A DNA stretch of 64,000 bases from Shinella fusca (lineage in GTDB: Bacteria; Pseudomonadota; Alphaproteobacteria; Rhizobiales; Rhizobiaceae), in contig NZ_JACHIK010000001.1 of the NCBI RefSeq assembly GCF_014203155.1, forward strand, positions 186,001-250,000, in the 5' to 3' direction. The translations under genes were made by a program, and so were the position numbers. This document shows positions 1-9,790 of this stretch, in pieces. Under the pieces are notes generated by a model, which ran no database searches, was not told the DNA's origin, and saw only the letters and a program-made list of their open reading frames with translations. The number at the start of each line of letters is the position of its first letter. Positions within the stretch are counted from its first letter, which is position 1.

Positions 1-226
1 CTCCACCAGCGTTGGCGTTCGCGGCCTGCCTGATCGAGCCCATGCCGGCTTGGGTGTTCGCGCTCCACGGGACGACGGTCGAGCCGGTGTAAACCGACTT
101 CGCCCCGGTCGGGTCCGCATTGTAGGCATTCTGGGCGCCGGAAAGGCCTAACTGGAGCGCAGGCTGTGCCGCCGACCACGGTGCATTGTTCGTGGTCGTC
201 GTTTGGGTTTTCGATCCACCGGACAT
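1..226 (-). CDS. Phage structural/internal protein, N-terminal part only
   Basis: An open frame starts with ATG at 226, just after the stop of the preceding gene, and runs without a stop off the left edge of the window (75 codons seen). The N-terminus is rich in Gly, Thr, Asn, Ala and Ser. I do not recognise a domain. Its place after the tail-hub and GNAT-like genes in the late operon suggests a tail, internal-virion or injection protein. The role is inferred from position only. Confidence 0.55.
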   Translation of the reverse strand, partial: MSGGSKTQTTTTNNAPWSAAQPALQLGLSGAQNAYNADPTGAKSVYTGSTVVPWSANTQAGMGSIRQAANANAGG

Positions 227-637
227 TTAGATTTCCACTTCGTATGTGGTCCGAAGCTTCTTCGGAATTTTCAATGGCATGATGATGCGCTCCCATCCGT
301 CCCGACCGTCGAAGACAAATCGGGTTGCACCGCCTTCCCGGGCGATTTTGCGGATTGCGGCCGGAAGCTCCGCGAACCATCGGCCCATGTCCTCGCCGGC
401 AAGAACAAGGCAGCGAAGAACGGTTCCCCTCTCCCACTTCTGGAATTGGAGAACCGCCCCCATCGCTGGCACATCGTCCTCCATGGCGACCATCAGGAAC
501 GCATTGCCGGATCGGCACATCTGCCAGAGATCGGCAGCGGAGATATCATCCCCACAGCGGTCAATAGCCTCCTGAAACCGCGCGGAAAGCTGAGGCCAGA
601 GCGCGTCCACCTCGGCGGAATTGGCAAGCCCGATCAT
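227..637 (-). CDS. GNAT-like phage late protein
   Basis: A 136-residue protein whose layout resembles the small GNAT-fold proteins found in virion gene clusters of short-tailed phages (T7 gp13 is a comparison from general knowledge). The middle strand-like segment and the C-terminal GRDGWER-type turn fit that fold, but no acetyl-CoA loop is clear. The ATG at 637 overlaps the stop of the previous gene in an ATGA arrangement, so it is translationally coupled in the late operon. Enzyme activity is not established. Confidence 0.5.
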   Translation of the reverse strand: MIGLANSAEVDALWPQLSARFQEAIDRCGDDISAADLWQMCRSGNAFLMVAMEDDVPAMGAVLQFQKWERGTVLRCLVLAGEDMGRWFAELPAAIRKIAREGGATRFVFDGRDGWERIIMPLKIPKKLRTTYEVEI

Positions 638-987
638 CGCGAGGTCAGCGCAAAGTTGAGCATGTAGATCACCGTCACCGTCACCCCGGAATTGCCCGTG
701 GCGCGGATTTCGTCACCTTCGACAAGGCGCAGCGGGAGATTGTCGACGATCTTGGTTTCATTGTCCGATACGGCGCCCTGCCAGACCAGATGCTCCGTCG
801 TGTTCACCGAATCGTACCAGTGAAGCTGGCACGTCACCGACCCGCCGTTGTCGTTGCAGAACGCAACGGAGGCCAGCGTGAGGCTGTCATCCGTAGCAGT
901 CTCGCCAATCTTCGTGGTGGCGGTATCCGTCAAGGCCTGGGAGACAGGCACCTGAAGATTGCCGGCGTAATTGCCTTGAACGCTCAT
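634..987 (-). CDS. Small phage structural protein (beta-rich)
   Basis: A 117-residue protein starting at ATG 987, which overlaps the stop of the tail-hub gene as ATGA. Composition is Thr/Val/Asn rich with alternating hydrophobic strands and two cysteines near the middle, as expected of a small beta-sandwich virion protein. No family is recognised. A longer upstream extension in this frame is only a shadow of the tail-hub gene. Position in the late operon argues for a virion component. Confidence 0.55.
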   Translation of the reverse strand: MSVQGNYAGNLQVPVSQALTDTATTKIGETATDDSLTLASVAFCNDNGGSVTCQLHWYDSVNTTEHLVWQGAVSDNETKIVDNLPLRLVEGDEIRATGNSGVTVTVIYMLNFALTSR

Positions 988-2435
988 TGCTGCCCCGATT
1001 GCTGTGCCGAGACGTTGACACTGCTGACCACGCTCCAGTCGGCACCTGCGGGTGTCTGGAAGCGGAATTTGTGCAGTCGGCCGTCCGAGCGAAGAGGAAC
1101 CATTCCCGCGCGGTTCATCGTGCTGGCCGTGCCCCACGTCACCGCTGCACCGTTGTGAGGCCTCGTCCCGTCCGTGAGGGTATAATCCGCCGCATCGGTC
1201 TGGACGCGGGCGCCGTTGACGAAGGAACGGGCCATGCCGTCGATTTCCACGTCCGCCGTGTCGATGGTGGCGGCGAGATTGTCGCCCGAGAAGTACGCCA
1301 GCTTGTTGTCCGACGTGAAGGTCGCGAAGGTCGGCCTGCCACCGGAGAAAAGACGGCTGTCGAAAGGTTCGGCCACGTCCTCGATGCTGGCATAGAGCGT
1401 ATCGAGACCATCCCACGACAAATCGGGCGTGGCGAGCGCCACCATTTCATCCACATCGAGGTCGGTTGTACACCAGCGGTCCAACTGCCAGTCATAGCCG
1501 ATCCGCCGGCTCGATCCGTCCGCCTGTCGAAATTTCCACCAGACGATCTTCTCGAAAGGATCGGCGGCGCCCTGCACGTCCGAGAGATAGGCGCGATCCA
1601 CGTTCTCAAGAAACCACCTGTCCACCCGCTCGGCACCGATGGGCTTGCGATCCGCACCGCCGAAGAATCCGTCTTCGGACAGATAGAAGAACAGGCCGGG
1701 TCCGATAGAGACGATGGAGCGTGGCGCGACAGTGCCCTGCTTCGGATTGAGGACCGTGCGCGTGAAGGTGTACCCCGACGAGGGCGAGAACGGAAAGTAT
1801 TGCATGCCGGCGCGCTGGATGACGTAGAATCCGCCCTGCTCGCCAAAGCCGCCCATGACCTCATCGCCTTCGGGCAGCTCCTGGTAGTCCGATCCCTTCT
1901 TCTTCGGCGTCCAGTGCTCGATATCGTTGATGCCGGACCACTGGACCGTCTTCTGGCCCACCGTGCCTTCCAGATAACCGAGGACGAGGAAGTCCCCCGA
2001 GACCCACGAGTATTTCGCGCGCGGCGGACTACCTGCGAGATCCCCGAAGGGATCGGCGCCGCCGATGTCATAGACCTGTATGGGGTCGCTGATGTTGTGT
2101 GCAATCAGCTTGTCGCCGAACCGCGTAAAGGTCCACGCATCCTGGAGGGGAACCGAATACGGCGCGCTCGGACCGCTGATATCGGTCCACGAATAATCCG
2201 TGGTGTTGAGCAGGTAGAGCCCGGTTTCCGTGCCCGCGATGATATTGTACGTGCCGGAGGCTGTGCGGACATAAACACCCCCTCTGCATTTACCCGGAAG
2301 GGACTGCGTGATGGTCGACAGGCCCGGCATCGGCCCCCAGCCGTCAGCCACCGGGAGCGCGTTGACGACATACCGGCTGACGGTCGAATTGAACGGGCTC
2401 TTGTCGGGCTCGAATGGACCGAAGGGGATGCGCAT
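984..2435 (-). CDS. P22 gp10-like tail hub / packaged-DNA stabilisation protein
   Basis: A 483-residue protein with an N-terminal sequence and repeated beta-propeller-like blade motifs resembling the P22 gp10 (packaged DNA stabilisation) family: an MRIPFGPFEPDKSPF start, then Gly/Trp/Tyr-rich strands. In P22 this protein forms the hub that plugs the portal after packaging. The ATG at 2435 overlaps the stop of the adaptor gene, matching the usual gp4-gp10 order. Assignment rests on gene order plus overall sequence resemblance. Confidence 0.7.
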   Translation of the reverse strand: MRIPFGPFEPDKSPFNSTVSRYVVNALPVADGWGPMPGLSTITQSLPGKCRGGVYVRTASGTYNIIAGTETGLYLLNTTDYSWTDISGPSAPYSVPLQDAWTFTRFGDKLIAHNISDPIQVYDIGGADPFGDLAGSPPRAKYSWVSGDFLVLGYLEGTVGQKTVQWSGINDIEHWTPKKKGSDYQELPEGDEVMGGFGEQGGFYVIQRAGMQYFPFSPSSGYTFTRTVLNPKQGTVAPRSIVSIGPGLFFYLSEDGFFGGADRKPIGAERVDRWFLENVDRAYLSDVQGAADPFEKIVWWKFRQADGSSRRIGYDWQLDRWCTTDLDVDEMVALATPDLSWDGLDTLYASIEDVAEPFDSRLFSGGRPTFATFTSDNKLAYFSGDNLAATIDTADVEIDGMARSFVNGARVQTDAADYTLTDGTRPHNGAAVTWGTASTMNRAGMVPLRSDGRLHKFRFQTPAGADWSVVSSVNVSAQQSGQQ

Positions 2436-3064
2436 CAGAATTCCGTTGGAGCGACAGAGTTGCTTGTGACGCGCGCCGCCGTTTCAGCCTTCAGGCGCTG
2501 GAATTCATCCCCTTCCAGATTGGCAAAAAGCTGTGCGCGCCCGGAATCCAGCATCTTCGTTGCGGAGACCATCTTGGCGGCTCGATAGCGCAGCAGTTGA
2601 TATGCCTCGGTCATCCAGACATTCCCGGCTTCTTCGTCGGTGGCCGGCGCCGTTTTCTTGATGTGTCCGATCATGCGGACCGTGTAAGCATCATCGGGCG
2701 TCGGATAGAGCATCAAGGACTGATTGAAATACGCATACCCGGTTGGGCGGCTGCCAGTCGCCAAGGCGGTTGCGATTTCCCATTCCTTCGGCGTGAGAAC
2801 GTCTAGTTCCCATGTTGATGTGCCGTCCGTGACGGTGATCTGATCTATTTCGATGAAATCAGGGATGGCAGTATCATCAGTCGACGAATAAACTGCCTGC
2901 GCCTCGACTGTTGCGAACGTTTCGCCCCTGGTCTCATTGAAATAGAACCGCTTATTCTGGAAATAGCGGATTGCATTGCTGATTTCGGACGCGATTTGCG
3001 TGCTCAGGTCGGACCGTAGAAGGTCGTCGGCGATTTCAGCCTTGAGGGCGCCCAAAGTGCTCAT
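2435..3064 (-). CDS. Head-tail adaptor (P22 gp4-like)
   Basis: A 209-residue, mainly helical protein with a helical N-terminus (SEISNAIRYFQNKRFYF), a short beta region, then a long helix over the last 60 residues. This pattern resembles the head-completion or adaptor proteins that bind below the portal ring in short-tailed phages. The start is ATG 3064, which overlaps the stop of the upstream zinc-finger microprotein. A start 15 bases further up is open but would lose the coupled arrangement. It lies between capsid and tail-hub genes as expected. Confidence 0.65.
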   Translation of the reverse strand: MSTLGALKAEIADDLLRSDLSTQIASEISNAIRYFQNKRFYFNETRGETFATVEAQAVYSSTDDTAIPDFIEIDQITVTDGTSTWELDVLTPKEWEIATALATGSRPTGYAYFNQSLMLYPTPDDAYTVRMIGHIKKTAPATDEEAGNVWMTEAYQLLRYRAAKMVSATKMLDSGRAQLFANLEGDEFQRLKAETAARVTSNSVAPTEF

Positions 3065-3231
3065 TTCTTCACCCCACACGCTTTCTCATGCCGATAGAGG
3101 CCGCGCCCGATTACCTTGCCGCAGTGCTTGCAGTGGCCTTTCTTGACCACAGGCTTCGGGCCTTTATCGACTGGTGGAGAGGGGGGCGGGATATACCCCG
3201 CCTCCCATAGCGCCATGAGCGCGAGGTTCAT
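3061..3231 (-). CDS. 56-residue zinc-finger-like phage microprotein
   Basis: Translation from ATG 3231 gives 56 residues with a proline-rich middle and a C-terminal C-K-H-C pair followed by H-E-K-A-C about 12 residues later, a plausible single zinc-binding knuckle. Its stop overlaps the start of the adaptor gene by ATGA, so it is coupled in the late operon. The function is unknown; nucleic-acid or virion-assembly roles are both possible. The call rests on the coupled start/stop geometry and the Cys/His pattern. Confidence 0.6.
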   Translation of the reverse strand: MNLALMALWEAGYIPPPSPPVDKGPKPVVKKGHCKHCGKVIGRGLYRHEKACGVKK

Positions 3232-3233
3232 GG

Positions 3234-3647
3234 CTACTGGTCGTTGTCGAGCACGAAGGTGATAATCACCTCGGCTACACCGGCAGAAACCGCGCCAGTA
3301 CCGTCATTGACGGATGCCGTGACGATGGCCGGCGACGTCTGCATGATGTTGGTCGTCGCGGCCAACTCATCCAGCGCTTTAAAGCCGACAGCCGTGGCAA
3401 CGAGCGCGGTTGCGTAGCCGTTCGGGTCATCGGTGGTCGAACCACCCCGGAAACCAACGTCAATGGTTGCCGTGTCGTTGAATGCGGTCGTGATCATAAC
3501 GCCGCCGCCGATGACGATTGCATTGGCCGGGATGGTGCCAACATCAACCACGTCACCTTCGTCCGCGAACGTCACCTGCTTGCGCAGATAATGGACGAGC
3601 TGCTTGTGGTAGTTGCGAGCCGTCGAGCCAGCAGTATTGGTAGGCAT
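3234..3647 (-). CDS. Small head protein, possible capsid decoration
   Basis: A 137-residue, beta-rich protein downstream of the major capsid gene with a strong ribosome-binding site (GGAGG) ahead of ATG 3647. It is rich in Thr, Val, Ala and Gly and has no membrane segment. Genes of this size and composition next to N4-gp56-type capsid genes are often head decoration or cement proteins. That role is inferred from position and composition, not from a recognised domain. Confidence 0.6.
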   Translation of the reverse strand: MPTNTAGSTARNYHKQLVHYLRKQVTFADEGDVVDVGTIPANAIVIGGGVMITTAFNDTATIDVGFRGGSTTDDPNGYATALVATAVGFKALDELAATTNIMQTSPAIVTASVNDGTGAVSAGVAEVIITFVLDNDQ

Positions 3648-3660
3648 ATCTCAGCCCTCC

Positions 3661-4764
3661 TTACGTGTGCGCTGCGGCGTAGGAAGACACAACGACGGTG
3701 CCAAAGTCCTGGCTGTCGAAGCGGGTCTTCTTCATGCCGAACATGGACATGATGGAGACTTCCAGCCGGCGCTTGTGGTCGATCAGCTCTTCGTTCCAGG
3801 CGTAGGTCATCGGACCGTTACCCTTGCCGAAGGCCACAGCAGCAGCCTGCGCCCCGAGGAGCACAGCGCGGCGAACCGTGGAGATCGCAGCACCAGTGGA
3901 CGAATTGACGCCCTGCGTGACGTGGTTAGCCTTGCGCAGGATGACGTTGTTGTACTCGCCGAGAGCATCCGTGTAGATCGGATTTTTCGACGAATCGGAG
4001 GCCGCGAGCGCAGCCTTCTGAATATCGAGCCACTGCCCGGTGCTCGTGCTCGTGCGCAGGTCAGTGACCTGGTAAGGATGCAGATACATCACGTACTTCC
4101 CGCCCGAGATATCGCGACCGCCCTCGACGCCCTCGACATTGATCGGGCGAAGCGGGCTGGATGCCGTTTCCGCCATCTCGCGGGCGTAGTCGACGTACTT
4201 CAGGGAGAATACGTCGTCGGATGCGAGGTTTTCGTCTCCATCCGAATTGTTGCCGGCCGTGTCGACAAAGATCTGTCGGCTCGGCGCAACGATGGTGTTG
4301 AAGCCGTAGAACTTCGGGCGGGTTTCGGCAGTGTAGCCGCAGACCTGATTGAAGAACGTTACCGACATGCGCTCAGCCTTCCAGCCGCGCAGGCCGACCT
4401 TGGCTGCATCGCGAAGATTGACAGGGACGCGCTGCGCATCGATGGAGCGCCCGTTGTTCGGGATGTCCACGACGTGGCCGAGCTCGTTGATCGTCACTGC
4501 GTCCGAGTACAGGGACAGGCTTTCGCCATTGCCTTCTGCGATCTCGCCTTCAGTGAAGCCATCGCCGGTCAGCTTCTTCATGAGGGGGAACGTCACCCGG
4601 TCGCCGGATTCCTTGGAGGTTTCCGTCTTCAGGTGGATGATGGAGTTTGGCGACGTGCCGATAAGCGCGGAAATTTCGGAACGATAGATGATATCGTATT
4701 CGAGACGACGCGCCCACAGCTTCACCGCCAAGGCGTCGTTGACGCCAAAGGTCGTTTGAGCCAT
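3661..4764 (-). CDS. Major capsid protein, N4-gp56 family
   Basis: A 367-residue protein resembling the N4-gp56 family of HK97-fold coat proteins. The N-terminus contains the family-like stretch around LAVKLWARRLEYDIIY, followed by SGDRVTFPLMKKLTG and later GKYVMYLHPYQ. ATG 4764 is preferred over a TTG 42 bases upstream because AAAGGA lies at proper spacing before it. The gene follows scaffold and portal, the standard head-gene order. The 180 bp up to the scaffold stop holds no gene I can support. Confidence 0.85.
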   Translation of the reverse strand: MAQTTFGVNDALAVKLWARRLEYDIIYRSEISALIGTSPNSIIHLKTETSKESGDRVTFPLMKKLTGDGFTEGEIAEGNGESLSLYSDAVTINELGHVVDIPNNGRSIDAQRVPVNLRDAAKVGLRGWKAERMSVTFFNQVCGYTAETRPKFYGFNTIVAPSRQIFVDTAGNNSDGDENLASDDVFSLKYVDYAREMAETASSPLRPINVEGVEGGRDISGGKYVMYLHPYQVTDLRTSTSTGQWLDIQKAALAASDSSKNPIYTDALGEYNNVILRKANHVTQGVNSSTGAAISTVRRAVLLGAQAAAVAFGKGNGPMTYAWNEELIDHKRRLEVSIMSMFGMKKTRFDSQDFGTVVVSSYAAAHT

Positions 4765-4944
4765 TTGCTCTATCCTTTGATAGGGTTCAATTTGGGTGAT
4801 CGCCAATCTTTCACGCCGATGGCAGGCGAAGCAGGTCCCTTTAAAGACGGGATGCGCGGTCTTCTCCTGGATTACGGGCCAGGCCCCGAAGCAGGCAAGT
4901 TTTAAGCCATTGTGCGCAGGCTACACGGGCACTGACGGGCTAAA

Positions 4945-5841
4945 TCAGGAGCCCATGATCTCATCAATCTGCTTCCGCCCAGCTACTGTGGACATCAGCT
5001 TGTTAAACTCTGCATCGCTCATCTGAGCGAGCGCTTTGGCGTCAAGGGGCTTGGGCGCTTCGCCGCCGGCAACGCCGCCGAGGCTCATGTGCCGCTCTTG
5101 CCGCTGCGCAAGATCCTGAACGCTCGGCTGCGCAGGCGCCGGAGCCGGAGCGGACCATCCCCAATAACGCCCATTCGCGCGGACAAATTCGGCCATCTGA
5201 TCGGCATCGCGAGGCGCGCGGGACGCGTATTCGTAGATGTGACGCTGCATGGCCTGCTCAAGCTGGGCGCCATAAAGTCCCTGCTTCTTCAAGCCTTCGC
5301 GCGTTGCATTGACGGAATGGTCGAAAGCGTCCTTCACGTCCGGGTACTTCGCCATTGCCTGGTCAAGGATAAAGCCGGCTTCATCAAGCGTCTGCTGAAC
5401 AGCCTGCTGCTGCTGCGCGGCTTCCTGCCTCTGTCGTTCTGCGGCCTGGAACTGTTCGTTTTGCTCGCGCAGTTGCTGGATTTCGTATTCGTAGAAAGCG
5501 AGAGGGTCGGTTTCCTTGTCAGGAACCTGTTTTGCAGGCTGCCGTGACTCTTCGATGCGCTGAAGCATCTGGTTCGTGCGCTCTTCAAGGCGAATGCGCT
5601 CTTCGCGCTCCCGCGCCATCTGTTCGCGCAATTCCCGTTCGGCGGCGCGAGACTCCTGAAGCGCGCGGACATCAACCATCTTCGGCTGATCGGCCTCAGG
5701 CTGCTGAGTGTCGGGTTTCGTCGTGTCGGAGACCGAGTCCGGTTGCGGCTCCGGTTCCTGCGTTGCTTCCGGGGCGTCTAAAGCCTCGATCTCTTCGCTG
5801 CTGAGTGCTTCATTCACAAAGTCTGCTTCATTCGGTTTCAT
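4945..5841 (-). CDS. Scaffolding protein
   Basis: A 298-residue protein with an acidic, Pro/Glu-rich N-terminus (about 1-60), then a long charged coiled coil rich in Arg, Glu and Gln (about 60-150), a helical middle and a proline/alanine linker near 228-240. The C-terminal 50 residues are helical and charged, as in scaffold proteins that bind coat protein. It sits between portal and capsid genes. There is no recognisable protease domain, so processing is unlikely to be encoded here. Confidence 0.75.
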   Translation of the reverse strand: MKPNEADFVNEALSSEEIEALDAPEATQEPEPQPDSVSDTTKPDTQQPEADQPKMVDVRALQESRAAERELREQMAREREERIRLEERTNQMLQRIEESRQPAKQVPDKETDPLAFYEYEIQQLREQNEQFQAAERQRQEAAQQQQAVQQTLDEAGFILDQAMAKYPDVKDAFDHSVNATREGLKKQGLYGAQLEQAMQRHIYEYASRAPRDADQMAEFVRANGRYWGWSAPAPAPAQPSVQDLAQRQERHMSLGGVAGGEAPKPLDAKALAQMSDAEFNKLMSTVAGRKQIDEIMGS

Positions 5842-5863
5842 GATTAGCCCTTTGGTTAGCCCT

Positions 5864-7753
5864 TCACTGAATCGGCATCAGCCCTTGTAGAACGCCGATT
5901 GTCGCCTCTGCCTTCTTCAGGCTGAGCTCCTGAGCGTCGATCTCAATGGACGCTCTGTTCTTTTCTGCCTCGGACTTCGTTTTATCGATGTCCGCGCCTT
6001 CCTTGGCTTCGGCGATTTGCTGTTGCTGCTGGGCAGCTTGCGCCTGTTGCTCAGCCATCTGCTGCGCCTGTTGCTTCAACTTCTCAACGATTGTCGAGGG
6101 AAGCGGCGAGTATTCAAGCATGGTGATAAGCATCTGCGGCGGGATGAGCTTCGCGAATGCAGGGAGAAGCTGCATCATGACAACCCACGCGGCTTCCTTC
6201 TGGTTCGGGCTTGTCGGGGCATCATCAACGATGATGTCGTAATCTTCCGTCGCCTGCCGCATGAGAGGCACATAGCGCGCGCCCTCTTCGCCAACGATCT
6301 TGATAAGCCGGCCGTCAGAAAGATCGTGCTGGATGTAGTAGAGCATCACGGAGCCTTGAAGCTCGCGGTAATACTTCAGGCTATCGAAGAACGGCTGCAG
6401 GATGGTCATGCCGGCCTGCTTGCGGCTCATTTCCAGCGATGCCGCCTGCCCTGCTTCTCGGAGACCTAGCATTTCTACGGAGACGCCGGACGTGTCACGG
6501 ATCGAAGAAATGGCAAACTCTGTCAATTGCTGGAAGCCGACCGGGAACTGAGCCGGGGCTTTCTCCTTGACCTTGTTCGCCGTGATCGCGCCGTCTTCCA
6601 TCCACGTAATAGCCGATGGGTCGGACCACGATTCTTCCGCTTGCCTCTGGTTGGCGAATGCGCCTTTCTCAGCCAGTAACCCGCCCTTGGAGTTGCTGTT
6701 CATGATGTGCATCATCTGACTGAGCCACTTATTAGCCCAGCGCTGCGGGTCCTTCATGGACCGAACGATGCCGTACCACGTGTTCTTGTTGCGGTCGCGC
6801 TTGCCAGTCATGAACTGGAACGAGAATTCATGCGGGCACGGGGCCGGTCCAGTCGCAAGGACGACCTCTCCAAGGAATGCCTGTTTGCGAACCTTGCGAC
6901 GGAGCCGAACGCCTTGCATTTCCATCCCGGCGATTTTCTTCAGCCGCTTGTTGACGGTGGCATATTCTCCCGTCGTAAACTCCGATTGCTGCCCGGTAAG
7001 CGGATCTTCGGCGATATAATAGCTCTCTCGCTCGATCCACTGACACTGCACGAGCGTGACCATGCCATCGGAGGCCTTATCGTCCCCTGCATTTTGCTCC
7101 GGGTCGTATTGAGCGCTCTTCAGGTCATCAGCCGTCGTCCATTGGGCGTCTATTTCCGCCCTGGAATAGCCTGGGAACATGTTGAGCGCTTCAGATATCG
7201 GGATACGTCGGACGCGCCAGACACGTCGAGCGTCTGCAAGATTACGCTGCTTGGCGTCGTAGTCCCAATACATCTCCATCGGGTCTACCCGGCAAATCTC
7301 CGGCGTCCCCTCCTGAGAGGATTCGTAGTCGATGCGGCTTTCCGTGCAGCCGATGCCGCAGACAATGGTATCCCAAAACGCATCGCTCTCATTCGACTCG
7401 GCATGCGCCTTATCGCGGAACCACTCGCCGGCGCCGGTCAAGAGCTCGTTGGGCTTCACGTCGCCCATTTCCCGCGGGATGTAGCGTGTCTCACGACGGT
7501 TGCCGATCTCATTGCCATGGATGCTATCAATGACGGGCTGGATGCGGTTGAAGACGACGACTGGACGCTTCTTCTTTTTCAGCGCCTTCATTTCTTCGTC
7601 CGAAAACTGCCGGCCTGCTACGAATTCGTAATCCTCGCGGGCTTCCTCCCGCCACTCTTCAAGGTGGCTCCTGTCATTGATGAACCATTCCTTGAATTTC
7701 TGCGGGACAGGCGCACCTTTCGCCAGGCCATCGTCATTCAGTACGTCAGCCAT
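5864..7753 (-). CDS. P22-like portal protein
   Basis: A 629-residue protein matching the P22-type portal family in length and opening motifs: a charged N-terminus with a WREEAREDYEFVAGRQFS-type helix, then RPVVVFNRIQPVIDSIHGNE, which is characteristic of this group. The C-terminal 90 residues are Gln-rich coiled coil, like the barrel of P22 gp1. The portal forms the ring through which DNA is packaged and ejected. Its ATG at 7753 overlaps the end of the terminase gene by 16 bases. Confidence 0.88.
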   Translation of the reverse strand: MADVLNDDGLAKGAPVPQKFKEWFINDRSHLEEWREEAREDYEFVAGRQFSDEEMKALKKKKRPVVVFNRIQPVIDSIHGNEIGNRRETRYIPREMGDVKPNELLTGAGEWFRDKAHAESNESDAFWDTIVCGIGCTESRIDYESSQEGTPEICRVDPMEMYWDYDAKQRNLADARRVWRVRRIPISEALNMFPGYSRAEIDAQWTTADDLKSAQYDPEQNAGDDKASDGMVTLVQCQWIERESYYIAEDPLTGQQSEFTTGEYATVNKRLKKIAGMEMQGVRLRRKVRKQAFLGEVVLATGPAPCPHEFSFQFMTGKRDRNKNTWYGIVRSMKDPQRWANKWLSQMMHIMNSNSKGGLLAEKGAFANQRQAEESWSDPSAITWMEDGAITANKVKEKAPAQFPVGFQQLTEFAISSIRDTSGVSVEMLGLREAGQAASLEMSRKQAGMTILQPFFDSLKYYRELQGSVMLYYIQHDLSDGRLIKIVGEEGARYVPLMRQATEDYDIIVDDAPTSPNQKEAAWVVMMQLLPAFAKLIPPQMLITMLEYSPLPSTIVEKLKQQAQQMAEQQAQAAQQQQQIAEAKEGADIDKTKSEAEKNRASIEIDAQELSLKKAEATIGVLQGLMPIQ

Positions 7754-9279
7754 GAATCCTCACCTGTGTCTCGCGATTGGAACTTCTCGCGGTGCCTGTC
7801 GCGCTCGACCTGCTTCAGAGACATATCGTCTTCCCGGAAGCCAGAGGCAGTGAATGTCATGAATGCCTTCGCGCCATGCGAATTGATGTCGTGGCGCGAT
7901 TTGTCTTTCCAGACGCCGCGAAGGTCGTCCCATTCCTTGCGGAACTGCTTGAGCCTCGAAAGACCAGACGAGCATCCCGCCTCATCGAATTGACACCGGC
8001 TGAAGAACGGTCTCGCTTGGTTGATCTGCTGGATTTCGGATGTTGCCCGCTCAACCACCTTCGGGCGGAAATTCAGCTTTGACATCACCGAAAGCGTGCC
8101 GTCAGGAATCCATATCGACTGGCGATCCCCGTCATGCGGCAGATAGTGTTCACCGAACTGGACGGCGCGCTCCTTCTTCCACTCGTTTAGCCAGTCGATG
8201 TAGTGCCCTATCCACTCGCCGGAGTTTTCGTAGTACCCGACAAACCGGTGGAAGCCGCTGATGAACTGATGCAGCCATATGGCGTTCAGGTCGTTCCGCC
8301 CAAGGTCCCAGAACGTATTGACGGGATAACGAACATCAACGGGGAACCCTCCAACACGGCCCTGCTTGTACGCCGCCGCCATTTCAACAGAGAAATACGC
8401 ACCTTCAAGGGCCTGCTCGAATGCCTCTTCAGGCGTCGAGGGGAATTCCCTCTTCATGTCCCCGCCCTGAGTCTGCTCCTTCTTCACATACCAAGCCATC
8501 TGCCAAGCATCGACTTCGACGCCTTGCGTTGCCAGCTTGTCGAAGTATCGCAGATCCTCATCCGTGAAGACGACACCCGATGGGTTCAGCCTGTATTGCG
8601 CGTCCTGATACCACGGGAAGAAATGGAACTTGTAATCCATGTCCGTGAGCGGCGAACCATTGGACGCCTGCTCAATGGCCTTCTGCGTCATGTTGTAGAA
8701 GTCGCCTTCTTGCCCTTCCGCAGTGGATTCGATGACGACAAATTGCCCAGGCGCGACGGCGTTCAACGCGCCTGTGACGATTTCCCGCGCCTTCTCTGGA
8801 TACATGGCGCATATCTTGCCGAACTCGGAGATATGCAGGTATTGCAAAGTGCCCGATCGCATCGACGTGGAAACGCGTATTGACGAGTTATTCGCCAATG
8901 TCAGCGTGTCAGCGCTATCTTGCTTGGTCGCTACGGCGTTCCGAATTCCTTCATCAAGGTTGTCATACGGGAATTTGATCTTGTCCCGGAAGATCACCTT
9001 CGCATCGTCAAGCTTATGAGCGATGACGCCAGCTCTCGTGTTCGGTGTGAAGACCGCAGCGTCCAAGTACACGAGGCAGCAGAACGTCGTAAACCCAAGC
9101 TGGCGCGCCTTCAGGATGATGTTGAGCGAATGAAGCTCATCCATGAACTTCAATTGCGCTGTGTTCGGCTCAAACTTGACCTTTCGCCCTTGCTTGTCTG
9201 TGATCCAGTAGAGGTTGCTCAACCGCCAGCGCGGGTCAAGGAATTGGTCCTCGTTAATCTGAATGGATACGCTTGCCAT
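7738..9279 (-). CDS. Terminase large subunit (packaging ATPase/nuclease)
   Basis: A 513-residue terminase. The Walker A-like motif is KARQLGFTT at residues 58-65, the deviant form common in phage packaging motors; a Walker B-like stretch, LHISEFG, lies near 149-154, and [10 protein letters not shown] follows. The C-terminal half holds the RNase H-type nuclease with an [14 protein letters not shown] first aspartate motif. It cuts concatemeric DNA and pumps it through the portal. It overlaps the small terminase by 26 bases and the portal by 16, as in a packed late operon. Confidence 0.9.
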   Translation of the reverse strand: MASVSIQINEDQFLDPRWRLSNLYWITDKQGRKVKFEPNTAQLKFMDELHSLNIILKARQLGFTTFCCLVYLDAAVFTPNTRAGVIAHKLDDAKVIFRDKIKFPYDNLDEGIRNAVATKQDSADTLTLANNSSIRVSTSMRSGTLQYLHISEFGKICAMYPEKAREIVTGALNAVAPGQFVVIESTAEGQEGDFYNMTQKAIEQASNGSPLTDMDYKFHFFPWYQDAQYRLNPSGVVFTDEDLRYFDKLATQGVEVDAWQMAWYVKKEQTQGGDMKREFPSTPEEAFEQALEGAYFSVEMAAAYKQGRVGGFPVDVRYPVNTFWDLGRNDLNAIWLHQFISGFHRFVGYYENSGEWIGHYIDWLNEWKKERAVQFGEHYLPHDGDRQSIWIPDGTLSVMSKLNFRPKVVERATSEIQQINQARPFFSRCQFDEAGCSSGLSRLKQFRKEWDDLRGVWKDKSRHDINSHGAKAFMTFTASGFREDDMSLKQVERDRHREKFQSRDTGEDSWLTY

Positions 9280-9763
9280 TGTTTGCGATGCGCTCCATCA
9301 ACGCTGAAATGCTGTCAGCCAGCTCTCCGCCATGGTTAAGGTCCTGCTTTTCAGCCAAACCAAGATCGCGAGCGATGATGTTCGCGTTCAAGAGATCAGC
9401 AGCCGCTCCTGCAAACTTCTGCTGGAAGATAACTGCCTCGGCTCGCGTGATGACTTCGAATAAATCGGGGCGAGATTTCCGCCAGTTAATCCATGTGTCA
9501 TGGCCAACGTCGAGGAACATGCACAGACCGGCGATGGTCATGGCGCGCATCTTCGGGAACGTTTCTTTGGTGACGACGCCCTGGAATGCAAAGCCTTTCG
9601 TCTCATACAACGGGTTCTCTTCGACCCACTCGAAATATTCGCAGCAGGCGGACCAGAGGTCTTCTGCCTTCTCGAACTTCGGCTTGGCGCCATGGGAGGA
9701 TCGCGCCTCCCAGAAGCGATTGCCGGGGAGGAAGCGACCGGTTTCCTCGTCTTTGCCGGTCAT
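9254..9763 (-). CDS. Terminase small subunit (P22 gp3-like DNA packaging protein)
   Basis: A 169-residue protein with [17 protein letters not shown] at the N-terminus and a helical core ([19 protein letters not shown]), which resembles the gp3-type DNA-packaging family. It recognises the packaging start site and recruits the large subunit. It precedes the large terminase in the usual order. A 9-bp perfect inverted repeat lies 28 bases upstream of its start and might act as an operator or packaging signal. Confidence 0.8.
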   Translation of the reverse strand: MTGKDEETGRFLPGNRFWEARSSHGAKPKFEKAEDLWSACCEYFEWVEENPLYETKGFAFQGVVTKETFPKMRAMTIAGLCMFLDVGHDTWINWRKSRPDLFEVITRAEAVIFQQKFAGAAADLLNANIIARDLGLAEKQDLNHGGELADSISALMERIANNGKRIHSD

Positions 9764-9790
9764 GTGGCACCTTTACGCAAAATCATTCCA

